From Panagrolaimus kolymaensis (taxonomy: Eukaryota; Nematoda; Chromadorea; Rhabditida; Panagrolaimidae), in contig JAJQJQ010000029.1 of the NCBI GenBank assembly GCA_028622995.1, positions 744,001-808,000 of the forward strand: 64,000 nucleotides of DNA, given 5' to 3'. The notes beneath the pieces were generated by a model. That model ran no database searches. It had not been told where the DNA came from and was given only the letters and a program-made list of their open reading frames with translations. This document shows, piece by piece, positions 21,844 through 33,898 of the stretch. Both the position numbers and the translations under genes were made by a program. How positions within the stretch are numbered: the stretch's first letter is position 1; the number at the start of each line of letters is the position of its first letter.

Positions 21844-22398
21844 TTGATGAAAAAATATAACTTGAATTTTATTCAAAAAATTTTTTAAATTCCATTGATA
21901 AAATATTTTTTATTGCTATTTTATAAAATAAATGAAGTTTTTTATACAAAATCTTCTTTTTCAACCATAAAATTGCACAAAACTCAATAAAAATTTCAAA
22001 CCTTTTTAAATCAAATTTTTCCATCTAATTATTTTTTGATGTAAATGTTATTTTCGTTAGGCAAGTGATAAGGATAACAACGAAAATGAAGATCTTTGAA
22101 ACATGAGTCATTTTTCTTCAAAAACAAATAAATTTGACAAAGTTAAACGCATATATATGAGTGAGTTTTCTTTGTATCCGCAAAAAGAGTGTACAAGAAT
22201 GCTGATAACAGACACGACAAGTGAGATTTTTCAAGAAATAACTTCACTCACAAACGACCATAAAATATTTGATAATGAAAAATTCTAAACATTTTTTTTA
22301 AAGAAATTACATACATCAATTTTTTTATTTTGACTAACTAAAAAATTGGTATCTATTTCGACTTCTTTTTTTTCTTTCTTCATTATTTGTTTATAAAA
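21844..22398. other. intergenic, AT-rich
   Basis: A 61-codon ORF at 22103-22288 has no splice or family support and is not called. Nothing else seen. Confidence 0.45.
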
Positions 22399-24092
22399 AT
22401 GTTTAATAATAATGGAAGCGAATTTGAACAATGCCGAAGCATTAGTAATGTTGCTTATTTCTGGGAAGAAAAAGGGTAAAGAGTTTTTTTACTCTATTTT
22501 TTATCTCAGCATTTTTTTCGCTGCTGTTATTTTATGCCGCCTCTTTGTAGACTTCCAACAACAAATTGTTTGATAATCCCCTTTTTTTTAGACAACATCA
22601 TCTTGGACGAAATGGTGGGGTTGGAAATGATAAATGTTGTTGTGATTTTGTTCACACCCTCGAGCAAATATTCAACGTTTTGCCATTTGGAATTGCCGCA
22701 GGTATTGTGAGTGGACTTGGATTATGTTTTATGAGAAAATATCAAATGGAAGAGGAAGAAGAACAAGAACAAAATCAAGAAGAAGAAAGGGATGTAAGAG
22801 AAATTTTAATTTCTATAAACTGGACTGTTGCCCTTTTGCATTTTAGGAGGAACAACCACAAATATTGGTACAGAAAATATTAAAATGGATAAAAAAAATT
22901 CCTCAAAAAATATTTAATTTAATACTAAATATTCCGCAAAAAATTTATAAATGGGTTAAAACTTTTCCTCGTCGATGGTTGGGCTACTTTGCAGGTAAAA
23001 TCTATCTTATTCAAACTCCTCTGATTTAACCCATAAATTTAATTTTATTATTTTGTTTTTAGTTTTCGTTTTTCCATTTATTTTCAAACTTTTTTCAAAT
23101 TGGAGAAGAAACGTAGATGAAAGAGTTTTTGAATCATTTGAAATTGCAGCAACTTTTATTACAACGTTAGTCTTTATAAAAAATTAAAAATTTTTGCCAC
23201 AAACTTAATAATCAATGTATTTTAGATTAGCATATGCATTATGGAATCATCCTAAAAAGCTTAAATATAATACTCAAGAAAGAATTGAAATCCATATTGC
23301 TGCACTTTTATGTATAATTGGCAGTGTTTTGGCTCTCACACATATGCCTTATATTGATAGATCTTCTGAAGCGTTTATCAATCATTTGTTTAGCACGCGT
23401 ATGAAAATATATTTTATTATAAAATTCAAAAAACGATGACTTTTTAGGTGCATGGATTTCTAATAGCATTTTGTTAACAATTGCAATTATTTCGTTCATT
23501 ATTTATTTTATATTTCGAAAAGATTTTACTTCCAAAATAATGCCACCGTGGCCATTAATTTTAGTGCAGTTAATCTTTTTGATGTCTGCAAACTTTTTGA
23601 CATCCATTGGTGGACGATTAATGATACACTTTTTTCGAAAAATGTGGAAAACTTCCCTTTTTTCAATTGATACAGTTTTTGGGCTTTTGGTTGCTTTAGC
23701 AGTATTGATTGGTTTGAAGGCTATGAAAAGTAGTTTAAAATTTCCAGATCCTGTAAAAAGAGTACAAAATATAAAATTTATAAAAAATTTATTTATAGAT
23801 ATTTATGGCAGCTGGAATTAGTGGCGTCAATATACTTATAAATGTGACAATGAAAAGTATTATTTATTATCAAAATTTTTCTTGCTCTGTTTCAAATTAT
23901 ATTTCATTTGGAACTGGGTATGCTGTGGTTCTAGTGGGTCTTGTTATTTTAGTGTGGAATCGAACGAGTATTACTACAACAACAGTAAATAATAACTCTG
24001 AAAATGAATTAAATCAAGTTCAAAATGAGCCATCTCAATCATTACTGGGAGTAACGTCTCCATCTCAAGGGGCACGAAGATTGTCAATGTGA
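22399..24092 (+). CDS. polytopic membrane protein of unknown function (about seven TMs)
   Basis: Seven exons: 22399-22475, 22592-22793, 22847-22994, 23063-23165, 23226-23398, 23448-23752 and 23799-24092, 433 residues. A Cys-rich patch (DKCCCDF) precedes TM1 (FGIAAGIVSGLGLCF). Then come a very acidic loop (EEEEEQEQNQEEE), an amphipathic basic stretch with repeated IPQKI, and about six further TMs. The C-terminus after the last TM is hydrophilic and Ser/Thr/Asn-rich. The segment around IAALLCIIGSVLALTHMPYI aligns with TLLISGGTEVLTNMPHTI in the next gene, so the two are diverged tandem paralogs. This copy has no MSP domain. I do not recognise the family. Confidence 0.75.
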
Positions 24093-24241
24093 AGAAGAAG
24101 AACAAAACTGAAGTTAAAAACTTTTTTTAAGTTTCAATAAATTAATTTTATATTTATCACTATTTAAAAAATCTTATTAATGGTTTAACCATTTTTTATT
24201 TTAAGTTTTTTTAATTTTCTAAAAATTAGATTTTTTGAGTT

Positions 24242-26072
24242 ATGATGCTTAAAGAATTATTAAAAAATATTTTAATATTTTTTAAAAGCCCTTCTTCAAA
24301 TCTGCTACAACCTTCGAAATATGTAATAAATGATTCATGTTCAGTATATTCAAAAGATACTTGTTATTGCTACACGCCCATACTGTTAAAAGATTTAAAT
24401 TATGGATTTGGTGGAATGCTTTTTCTTTATACTTTTTTGGGATATGGATGTTGGATGGTAAGCAAGCTAACTAACCCGAATCAATAAATATTTACCATAT
24501 GAAAATGACTTATTTTGTTTTTCGAGAATCAAAATAAATTAAAAAAATTGCATAAATTCTCGAAAAATAAGAAATTTAAATATCCTATATTTTTACTTAT
24601 TATTTTTTAGCTTCTCATCTGGAGTTCTCATAATATCGCTAAAAATCAAATTTATAAAAAGCATTTTCTTAAATTTCCACAAATTAATGGTGAACTTCAA
24701 AATGATGTAAATCCGCCGCCATCCATTGATGTTGCTGATCCACCCGATGTTAAAGCTCAACTAAGGATTAAATACAAAACCATATTCTGGTTATTAATGG
24801 TTTTGTGGATAATTATCTTTGTTATTTGTAAACATTCCATTTTCCCTTTATTTAAACCAAACAGGATTTTTTCAGTACTTTTTTGCGCGGTCGCTATTGA
24901 TGATCCATTGGAGAAATGGTTTAAAGCAAAATATCCATTTTTGCAGTTGCGTGTCTCATATATATTTATAACCATTATTTCACTTTTGCATTATATTTAT
25001 TATTCCTGCAGACATTCTTCTTCCAGCCCACGAAATGTAGTATTAACGGTGACTTTATTGATTTCAGGTGGAACTGAAGTTTTAACAAATATGCCTCACA
25101 CGATTAAAGATATATCAACTTTGGAGCATGCACAGCGATTAATTAGTGTTGGTAATAAATTAATTTTATACATTTTTTATCTTTTTATTTATTTTCTTTT
25201 TAGAATATACATTTTTTCTTTGGTTATGCGTTGGCTCTGCCATTGTCACATTTGTGATAAATAAAAATGTCGAGCGCAACACCTTTGCCAAACAGCAAAT
25301 GTACATGAGTTTAAGAATATTTGTATTTGTTTGGTCTATTTCAATTTTAAAAGAATATATTTGTAATTTCTTTGAAATTTGGAATGAAAAAGGTGACTTT
25401 TCTGAATCAATATTTTGGGATGATTTAATTCCATCAGAAAATCAAGAAATGTCACAAAATCGTGTCCTCATTCTCATTTCATCCGCCTTAAGTTTATGCA
25501 ACCATTTTCAATACAATCATGCTCATTGGATTCACGTGACACTTTGTCACGTCACATTTTATTTGATTATTTATTATTGGCGCCTCATAATTAGATATAA
25601 AGAATTTACATGGTTGATTTCCGATGTAATTGAAATTTTTTCTGGTTTTACCCTTCAAATTATTGGAATTTGGTTTATGCTTTATACAAATGGAAAAGAA
25701 ACAGAAATTATTCTCGAGCCAAGAGGAAAAATTGTTTTTAATTTTGATGGGCAATATCGACGAATAAAAATTGTCAATATTGGATTAAAGCAAATACAAT
25801 TTAAAGCAATTCTTATGAATGATAGTAATCGTCACCAAGAACAACAACAACGACAACTTACACCACCCGAAAATGGTATTTTAAATCCTGATAAAAGAGC
25901 TAGTTTTCAAGTACAATGTGAAAATATGGAAAGAAATAGAACCAACATTGTCGAAATCAAATGGAAAGTTATCTCAGATAATCCGAGACCTGACCCGTCT
26001 ATGAAAAATATTAATGGAGTTTGGCATTCTAAAAAAATTTATATCCTATATCGTCCACTTGCGAGATCCTAA
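24242..26072 (+). CDS. polytopic membrane protein with C-terminal MSP domain
   Basis: Exons 24242-24457, 24611-25151 and 25204-26072 encode 541 residues. About eight hydrophobic segments span residues 50-415. They are followed at about 418-535 by an immunoglobulin-like MSP domain: ILEPRGKIVFNF, then IKIVNIGLKQIQFKAI, LTPPENGILNPDK, and NIVEIKWKV. These match the MSP/VAP pattern (P..kI.F, lkI.N, I.fK, PP.G.L.P, i.iW). MSP domains act in nematode sperm motility or, in VAP proteins, bind FFAT motifs. Placement at the end of a polytopic protein suggests a cytosolic docking face. It is a tandem paralog of the upstream gene, 150 bp away on the same strand. Confidence 0.8.
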
Positions 26073-26121
26073 AAAAATATCACTATAAAACTTAAAAAAT
26101 ATTTAACTATTAAATATTTAC

Positions 26122-26208
26122 CATTTCGCTTCGAGAATCGCATTCTTGAGAATAAACAACATTTAAAAAAGCAAATGCAGAAATAAGAATAAAAAGAAAA
26201 AATTTCAT
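26122..26208 (-). pseudogene. orphan CDSRGE signal-peptide exon
   Basis: An 87-nt exon that would encode a perfect family signal peptide (ISAFAFLNVVYSQ followed by ECDSRSEM) with the standard GT donor. Downstream on the minus strand there is only the MSP-protein gene, so exons 2-4 are missing. It is a remnant left by deletion or by partial duplication. Confidence 0.75.
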
Positions 26209-27370
26209 TTTATTTTGAACAATTAAAAATTATTATTTTACTTTGACTTTTTTTCTTCTTCACCGTTTCAGATTTTATACTGAAGAGCGAGAGAAAAAAC
26301 AAAACAAAAAATATTTTTACAATCAAAAATTGCACAAAACTCAATAAGACTTAAAACTTTTTTTATTCTAATTTTTTCTTCCAATTATTTTGTGGTGTCA
26401 AAGTTTTATTAAAAGTTTGGAAAAACTGTTAATGGAGTTCAAAACTAAAGTAAAAACAAATAAATTTATGGATGTTTTTGTTTAAACAAAAAATTGCAAT
26501 ATTTTTCGTAAAAATTTTTTCAAAAGCAAAAATGGAATCGCGATCTTTAACTTTTTCTTTTTCTTCTTCTATGAGATCAAACATACATATGTATCGATCG
26601 ACTTTTTTCATTTTTTTTAATGCTAACAAACGACCAGACATTGCCCGACTGACTAAAAGCTTCATAAATTTTTTTGTCCGCCGCATAATTTTTTTATTCG
26701 ACTCAAAAAAATTAGAAACTTTACAAATAAATAAATAATATGGGCTTTAAGAAATTTTCAAAACTTTTTCTTTTTCCTGCAATTTTGTTTTTACTTTTTT
26801 CATTTAACTTCGACTTATTGCTCATTGATATTTTTAGTACACAAAAAAAACACAGACAAACACATAAAAAATCTTTGTGATTTTTGGTGTGCAAACAAAT
26901 GTTGCGCGTAAAAATTTAGCTAATTTCCCTATTTTTATTTTTTTCTAAAAGCTTTTTTATCTTTGATTCTTTTTTCTTATTCGATTTTCCCATCGAATGA
27001 TTAATTTTAGATTGTAAATTTTTTCTTTTTTATGACTAAAAGCGAACCCAATTCCGCAAAATAAAAGGTCGAATGGCACCGCTGTGAGCTTTTTTCGACC
27101 AAAGTGTATATAAACTGAATTATTTTTTTATGAGTTATCTAAAAAAAATCAAGTTTAAAAGCAGCTCGAATATTTTTTAATTTCAATATGGTTTTGTAAT
27201 TTATTTTTATATATTCATTTTGATAAAATCTGTTTACACGCTTTTCTCCAAATCTAGTGTTTTTTTTTTTTGCCTGTTTTGAAATAATAAAAAAATTGGT
27301 TAAATAATCGATTCTTTTTTAATTTTTTCAACATTTTGGTTTATATTTACAAAATTAAAATATTTTTTAG
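26209..27370. other. intergenic, AT-rich
   Basis: No supported gene; two overlapping ORFs on opposite strands (26429-26738) are low-complexity and rejected. GTGTATATAAACTG at about 27105 could be the TATA box of the M16 gene. Its first coding exon is not recognisable. Confidence 0.45.
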
Positions 27371-30300
27371 TCCATAAATTTCGGGACCATTTCAGCCATA
27401 TCAGAAAATTTCACGGAAGTTTGTTCTTTGGAAGCTAATAACCGCCATAATGTTTCTTTATTTCGATCAAAAATTAGTGGAATGCGAGTTGCATTTATTG
27501 ATTTAGAAACTTCTCTTGTAAATGGATTATTTTTATTTGGTAAATTCTTAGGAATATTAAAATTTAAGTTTCATTGCTAGTTTTTTTTGTTGCAGATACT
27601 AAAACACCAACAGATGATGGACTTCCACATACTTTAGAACATTTAGTATTTTTGGGAAGTCAAAAATATCCATTTAAAGGGTTTTTGGATTCCGATTCAA
27701 ATCGATGCTTTGCATCTTATATCAATGCTTATACCGAGGAAGATCATACAGGATTCAAATTTTCCACAATTGGAAGTGAAGGATTTCTTAAAATTTTGCC
27801 CATTTATCTCGATCATTTGATGCATCCTTTGCTAACTCCAGAACATTACGCAACCGAAATTCATCATATTAATGGAGAAGGTCGAGATGGAGGAGTGGTA
27901 TATGCAGAAATGCAAGGACTGAAAATAAAATGAATGAATTAATGCATTTTGCTCGTCGTCGCCTGGCTTTTCCAGAAGGTCATCCACTTCGAAGTAACAC
28001 GGGTGGAACTTTGGAAGCCCTTCGAAATTTATGCTCTTTGGAACGAGTCAAAGAATATCATAAAAAATATTATAATTTCAGTAATATGATTCTCATCGTT
28101 GATGGATCAATTGATAAAAATAAAGTTTTTAATATTCTTGGAAACTTTGAAATCGATGATTATGAAAATTTTGATTTTCTTAAAAAACCATTGAATGACT
28201 TCGTTGTTTTACCTGAACGCTATGATTTCAAACTTCTCCACCTTCAATGTCCGATGGAAGGTGAAACCACTGGAATGGTGTCTATTACATAGCAAGGTCC
28301 TTTATTTACTGTAAGTTAATGCTTTATTTTTACTAAAAAATGACTTTAAAATAACCAAATAGATTTTTTAAGGATCCTGATTATTTAGCCATTCTTCCAT
28401 TGCTTAAATATTTTTGTAATTATCCCGATTCACCTTTAAATCAAAATTATATTCAAATTGATGATCCTATTTGTAGCAATGTAAGTGCTAGCATTATGGA
28501 ACGTTCGAGAGTAGAAATAACTCTAGATTTCGGAGGGGTAAAAACAAAATTTCTTGATAATGAAAAAATGTAAGCTCATTAATTTAAAAAATTATATCTC
28601 AAAATTTTTTGAATTTTTGATTTTTTTTATAGGTTTACAACCAATGTTCTTAACATTTTCCGAAATGCTAAAATCGATATGGATCGTTTAAAAGCCATGC
28701 TTCAACAACAAATTCATTCCATCGATATTTTGGTAAGTATTTTCTAAAGCTGGAAAGTTACTAGTTTTAAAATCATTTTTTGCTTCACTGATTTCTCTAA
28801 AGTTCACTAAAATTTATATAATTAATTTATTAATAACATTCAAATTTTTTTAGTTTGAAGGAAATCCATCAAAATATTATCAAAATGTATTTATTTCATA
28901 TTTTTTAAATGTTCCCGGCATTGTTACATATTTTTTGGTTTATCGCCTCCGCCTCCGCCTCCACCTCCGGAGGCGGAGGCGCCTCCGGAGGCGCGGAGGC
29001 GATAAAAATACGTTAGTTTTTTGAAACATCGCCTCCACCTCCGCCTCCGCCCCTCCGCCACCGCCTCCGGAGGCGGAGGCGTGTAACACTGGTTCCCGGC
29101 GTTAATTTTAATTCTGATAATATTTCATTTTTACAAAAACAATTAAACATAGTCGAATATTTCAAAACTCTTTTACAAAAGGATGAATTGTTTTGGAAAA
29201 ATATTATCGAAAAATATTTTACTGCGGATCAAATAATTGTTATTGGACATCCAAATGCAAAATTGTCGAATGAAATAGCTGAAATTGAAGAAAAACGGAT
29301 TAAAGCTCAAATTGAAAAACTTGGGCCGGATGGTTTAGCGAAATGTGGAGAAACTTTACAAAAAGCGATTTCTAAAAATGAAGCTTCCGCTCCAACCAAA
29401 GATATTCTCCGTAATTTCATTGTCAATAATTTTGATGTAAAATTTATTAATGTTGAAAGAAAACTAAACCAAAGCACTCAAAAAAATCCATATCCAACAA
29501 TTCATCATAAAACAGATTCCAAATTTCTTCGTGTAAGTTAATTTTACAGGTCAAAAGTAATTTAAAATAATAATAAAATTTTTAGGTAACTATTTTATTT
29601 GATATCCATGAAATTCCAACTTACCTTCGCCCTTTTATTCAAATTTATATGAAACTTTTAAAAGAATCAAATTTTGAAATAAATGGCGAAATTGTTAATT
29701 ATGCAAATATTTTAACTATGCTTAAAACCGATTTTATTTTATATGGAATTGGCTTAAATTCTTATCAAGAATTTTTAGTTATTTATTTTGACCTTTTACC
29801 TGAAAATTATTCTTTAGTAAATTTATGGGTTGATAGATTTTTTAAAAATGTTATATTTGAAAATTCTCGAATTTCTTCCGTTGCCAAACGATTGCTTGGA
29901 AATACAATTGAACTTAAAAAAGATGGGAATTCCATTTCAACAGAATTAATGGATAGTATGGTTGCAACTAAAAGTGCGTCGTCGTAATTTTTCCAAAATA
30001 TACATATAATTTTTTTATAGCTAAAATCGAATTATTGCGAAGCGAAAATTTGCATACCCAAATCGCTGAATATGCTTCAGCTGAAAAAGCTGGAAATAAA
30101 ATAATTAATATTTTAAATGAATTAGCAGAAGAAATTTCAAAATGTCCAAGAAATATTCATTTCATTGGAAATAGTGATTCCTTAAAAAATGTTTCTGCTT
30201 TTGGATGGAATTCGTCTGATACAAAAGCAGAAAAAAATACCGAATTTTTAATTGTAAGCTTTCCTTTATTTTTTTTGAAAAGTTCAAAATAAATTTTTTC

Positions 30301-31236
30301 AGGGAAATTCTGAATATTCTCAAGATCTTTTCACAAATATGGGAAAAAGTTTTTGCATTCCACATGGAACAAGCGAATCATCGTTTCTCATTCAAGCTTT
30401 GGGATGCAAATTTGATTTTATGGATTCAAAATTCGTTTATGCAAGACTTTTCTCAGAATATTTATCTCAAACTGAAGGGCCTTTACATAATCAAATTCGG
30501 GGCAAAGGTCTTGCATATGGTGTTTATCTTTATGTTACAGGAAACACAGGGCTGCGGTTTTCCATTTATCGAGCAACAAATCTTATTAAAGCTTATGAAG
30601 AAAGTAAACGAGTGGTTGTAAGTTTTTTGTTTTGTTATTACAAATTGAAATTTTTTTTGGATCTGGAATGCAAAATTTTTCCATTCTTAAAATTTTCGTT
30701 GGTTTTAAAAAAATGTTGTATACTATTCAAAAATTTATCGAACTTTTATCCTTTGACAACCTTAGTTCCAATCATCTAACATTTTTTTTTTAAATTTAAG
30801 CTTGAAACTATTATTTCTGAAAATATTAATGCAGAATTATTCGAAGCAGCAAAACGAAGATTAATTTCGGAATGGATTGAAGCCATCAGCGACGTGAGAA
30901 AAGCTGGACATTATTCTTTTGTTGAGCATATTCATGGAATTCAACCAAATCAAAGAATGATAAAGTTTGTTTCATTTTTTTAAAAACTCAAAAAGTAAAA
31001 ACTTTTTTTTTAAAATAATTTATAGATTTCATTTTGATAAAATTTGGGAAGCAACGCCTAAACAAATGTTGGATTCTGTTTATAATTGTTTCATGGATCT
31101 TTTTAATGATGAAAAATGCATCCGCGCCATCGTTCCATATAAAAATGATTTGGAAAAAATTCAACAATTTTTCTCTAATATTGAAATTAAAAATATTGAT
31201 AATCTTTATTTTGACGATGAAACTTTTATTTTATAA
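27371..31236 (+). pseudogene. M16 family metallopeptidase (C05D11.1-like), disabled by three lesions
   Basis: Exons 27371-27539, 27596-28310, 28373-28569, 28633-28732, 28854-29532, 29586-29973, 30021-30253, 30303-30617, 30801-30964 and 31026-31236, about 997 codons when the lesions are ignored. The active-site motif HTLEHLVFLGS (the inverted HxxEH zinc site of M16) lies near residue 66, with the downstream glutamate in HHINGEGRDGGVVYAEMQG. Architecture and length fit the C05D11.1 branch of pitrilysin/insulysin peptidases. Lesions: (1) one base missing near 27915 after AEMQG, switching frame into KMNELMHFARRRL; (2) TAG at 28290-28292 where Trp is expected before QGPLFT; (3) a 173-bp transposon plus 8-bp duplication inside exon 5. 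No ATG is visible in the first exon. Confidence 0.85.
28919..29091. mobile_element. hAT-like MITE, 173 bp, with GC-rich hairpin interior
   Basis: The termini CATTGTTACAT and GTGTAACACTG form inverted repeats (9 of 11 pairs), starting CA(G/T)TGTTACA as in many hAT elements. An exact 8-bp duplication GTTCCCGG flanks it (28911-28918 and 29092-29099); 8 bp is the hAT hallmark. Removing element plus one duplication restores the exon reading (FLNVPG joined to VNFNSDN). The interior is two self-complementary blocks of CGCCTCCGCCTCC/GGAGGCGGAGGCG, the only GC-rich DNA in the window, separated by an AT stretch. It has no coding capacity and must be mobilised in trans. Confidence 0.88.
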
Positions 31237-31433
31237 TTGTTAATAATCAATTTTTTAATAAAATTTTTTTCTCAAAACATTTACATATTCCAGCGAAAAT
31301 AAAAAATCGTTCACTAAATAAAAAAAAATCCGGAAGTTAAACAAATGAAAAATAAAACAAACAAAAACGTTTTTCTTCTTCCTCGAACTTTTTAACTACA
31401 AAAAAAAACAGTCTCATTCTTCACATTTTTGAA

Positions 31434-31492
31434 TGACGAATAAGTTTTAGTTAGCACTTACATGAACTTCGAGAAATAAAGTAAATACCACG
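31434..31492 (+). promoter_or_regulatory. shared upstream element, copy 4 (CDSRGE copy 5)
   Basis: TGACGAATAAG through ACTTCGAGAAATAAAG to TACCACGG, with a short expansion (TTAGTTAGCAC) in its middle. It ends 150 bp before the ATG. This is the case that links the element to a non-four-TM family. Confidence 0.7.
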
Positions 31493-31541
31493 GATTTTTG
31501 TGTTTTGTCGTTAAGTTTTTGAAGTGTTTAAAAACGTAATG

Positions 31542-31585
31542 AACTCCGCCTTCGTCACTTGCATTTTTGAAGGCAATATAAAAAC
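31542..31585 (+). promoter_or_regulatory. CCGCC box and TATA box of CDSRGE copy 5
   Basis: AACTCCGCCTT (31542-31552) and CAATATAAAAAC (31574-31585), 58 bp before the ATG. Confidence 0.68.
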
Positions 31586-31642
31586 GTAGAAACAAAGCAA
31601 AAAAAAATCAAAACAAATTCAAAGTTAAAAAATTTAAAAAAA

Positions 31643-32414
31643 ATGAAAGCTTTTCTTGCTATTTTTATTTGTGCATTTGCTTTTTTTAATGCTGCCTACT
31701 CTCAATGTGATTCTCGAGGCGAAATGGTAAGTATTTAAATTTTTTATTTTTTTGCAACTTTTACAAATATAGTTTTTTAGGGATTAAAAAAATGCTATTC
31801 TCCTTTAATTGACGATATAAAAAGTTTAGCCAATTTAGAAATTGTTCAAATTGGAGATGTTTGCAAGTAAGTTTTTTTATTATCAAATTAGTTCACAGGA
31901 AAAAAAATTTTTTGGTTGTCATAACATTCTAGGACTTATTTAATTTATACTTTCGAATAAGCATTTAAATTTTATTTTAGAAAAGTCAATCAAAAATCTG
32001 AATGCTTTGGAAACGTCTATGATAAAAATTGTTTATCCTCAAAAGTTTTTGCCAAAGTCTTTGGTTTATCGGATACAGAAGCAATAAAATTTATAGTTTA
32101 TGATTTTTTCTTACAAAATGTTTGCTCAAAAAACCGTTAGTTTTATTTAAAATTTTAAAAACGTTAAATATAATTAAAAAATATATTTTGTTATTTTAGT
32201 TTCGGATGAAGATGCCAAATGTTTGGATGATATTTCTCTTGTTAAAGAGTGTCCAGATAATAGTGACGCAACCAGTGATTCATGTGAATCAATTAAATCC
32301 AATGCTGAATGTAGCAAAAAAGCAGTGAGTGAAAAGTGCAATGATAATTTGGGACAAATTATTTCTGATGCCATAATGAAATCAACACAATTAATTCATC
32401 CTAAATGCGTTTAA
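31643..32414 (+). CDS. CDSRGE-family secreted cysteine-rich protein, copy 5
   Basis: Exons 31643-31726, 31781-31866, 31981-32135 and 32200-32414, 179 residues. A signal peptide (AIFICAFAFFNAAYSQ) leads to CDSRGEM, then GLKKCYSP, SECFGNVYDKNCLSS, KECPDNSDATSDSCES and SEKCNDNLGQII, ending HPKCV. Splice phases (0, 2, 1) are the family standard. All eight expected domain cysteines after the first motif are visible. Confidence 0.88.
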
Positions 32415-33146
32415 TTATATATAATTTAATTAATTTGTTTTTGTGAAATATTTTCATAAATAAATTTTGTTTCTAAATTACTTTAACGAATGAAATATTT
32501 TAATTTTGTTTAAAGGTTTTTTTATAAATAAAAATATTTTTGTCTTTAGCAATGAAAAAAAAAGAAAAACTCTAATTTTCTAAGCAAAAAATAAATATAA
32601 AAATTACGAATTGTTAAACTTACTAATTTGGCAATTAAAAAATTCTTCTTTACATTTTTAGTTGAAAATTTTTAAAAGGAATTTTAGCGGTTATTATCAA
32701 TGCACAATTTTTTCTTTGAAAGTTTTGGCTTATTTTATTTATAACAATTTTTCCGATCAAAGATTTAAAAATTACATGAAATATGACGTTTTTTATAAAA
32801 GTTAGTTACTCCTTTCATTTTCAAAAAAAAAAAGAAGACGTGGGTTAAAAAGCAAACAAAAAAGTAAACAAAAGTTTTATGAATGAACTTTTTAACTACA
32901 AAAAACAAACATTCTTTTCATTTAACAAAGGTAAGTTAAATGACGAAAAGAAATGTATTTCACTTAACCATTTGTTAAAAATTAAGTAAAGAAAAAGTTT
33001 TTTATTTGACAAAAAAAGTCAAGTTTGAAGTGTTTTGAACAAATAAATGAACTCCGCCTTTGTGTTTTTTTAAAGGTTAAAGTATAAAAACTTTTGAGAA
33101 AAAAATATTTAAAATAAAAATCATTTTAAAGATTAAACTTTTAAAA
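32415..33146. other. intergenic: promoter region of CDSRGE copy 6
   Basis: Core promoter at 33050-33091. A weak version of the upstream module lies at about 32893-32990 (CTACAAAAAACAAACATTC, then AATGACGAAAAG), without the TTCGAGAAATAAAG core. No gene. Confidence 0.5.
33050..33091 (+). promoter_or_regulatory. CCGCC box and TATA box of CDSRGE copy 6
   Basis: AACTCCGCCTTTG (33050-33062) and AGTATAAAAA (about 33081-33091), 56 bp before the ATG. Confidence 0.65.
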
Positions 33147-33898
33147 ATGAATTATTTCCAAATTATTTTTATTTCTGCATTTGCTTTTTTGAATGTTGTT
33201 TATTCTCAAGAATGTGATTCTCGAGGCGAAATGGTAAAAATAATTTAATTTAAATTTTTTTATAAATTTTAAATAATATCTTTTTAGGGATTAAAAAAAT
33301 GTTATTCCTCAGATTTATTGAAAGATTTAAAAGTTAATGTTTCATCAGAATTGCTAAACTCTATTGGAACAATTTTAGAAAAAGATGATTTTAAAACCTT
33401 TTGCGAGTAAGTTAAAGCCTTATTTTTTTAAGGGATGATAGTATTTATTTCTGTAATTTTCAGATCATTAAACAAAAAATCTGAATGTCTTGGAGCCGAT
33501 TATGAAGAAAATTGTTTAAACACCAAAACTTTTGAAAAAGTTTTTGGATTATCTTATGGATATGCATTTTCAACTTTATTTATGGATTTTTCTTTCCAAT
33601 ATTTATGTAAAAATTCATATAAAAGTTAGTTGATTTAAATCAAATAAATTATTGACGAAAACAAATTAATTAATTTTTAGTTTCTCAAAAATATGCCAAA
33701 TGTTTAAGTGAAATTAATGATTTTGATCAAATTTGTCACCATAGTTCGGATTCAGGCGATTTTTGTGATATTCTTAAAGGATCTGCGGAATGTCATAAAA
33801 ATGCTATAATTAAAGAATGCGGAAATAAAGATTTTGCTCAAATTATTTCTGAAACTGAAATTTATGCTTTACAAAGAATAGCTTTGAAATGCATTTAA
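33147..33898 (+). CDS. CDSRGE-family secreted cysteine-rich protein, copy 6
   Basis: Exons 33147-33233, 33288-33406, 33464-33624 and 33681-33898, 194 residues. The signal peptide ends LNVVYSQ, followed by ECDSRGEM, GLKKCYSSD, SECLGADYEENCLNT and KECGNKDFAQII. It resembles copy 1 at 1641-2424 in exon 3 and 4 content (CLGANYEKSC, KCGNKDWAQ), although the two lie 31 kb apart in opposite orientation. Confidence 0.88.

Larger units (their letters stand above)
31237..31642. other. intergenic: promoter region of CDSRGE copy 5
   Basis: Carries both shared modules in series: the upstream element 31434-31492 and the CCGCC/TATA pair 31542-31585. No gene. Confidence 0.6.

Noticed and set aside
22103..22288. 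61-codon ORF with ordinary composition
   Set aside because: Stands alone without splice sites joining it to the membrane-protein gene; too short to support.
26429..26738. Overlapping ORFs of 85 and 88 codons on opposite strands
   Set aside because: Low-complexity Lys/Phe/Ser composition, no splice signals or family motif, and mirror-image openness is expected in AT-rich DNA.
28919..29091. The GC-rich block as a CRISPR-like array or coding triplet repeat
   Set aside because: The flanking 8-bp duplication and terminal inverted repeats identify an insertion; the internal units are inverted, not direct spaced repeats, and the genome is eukaryotic.
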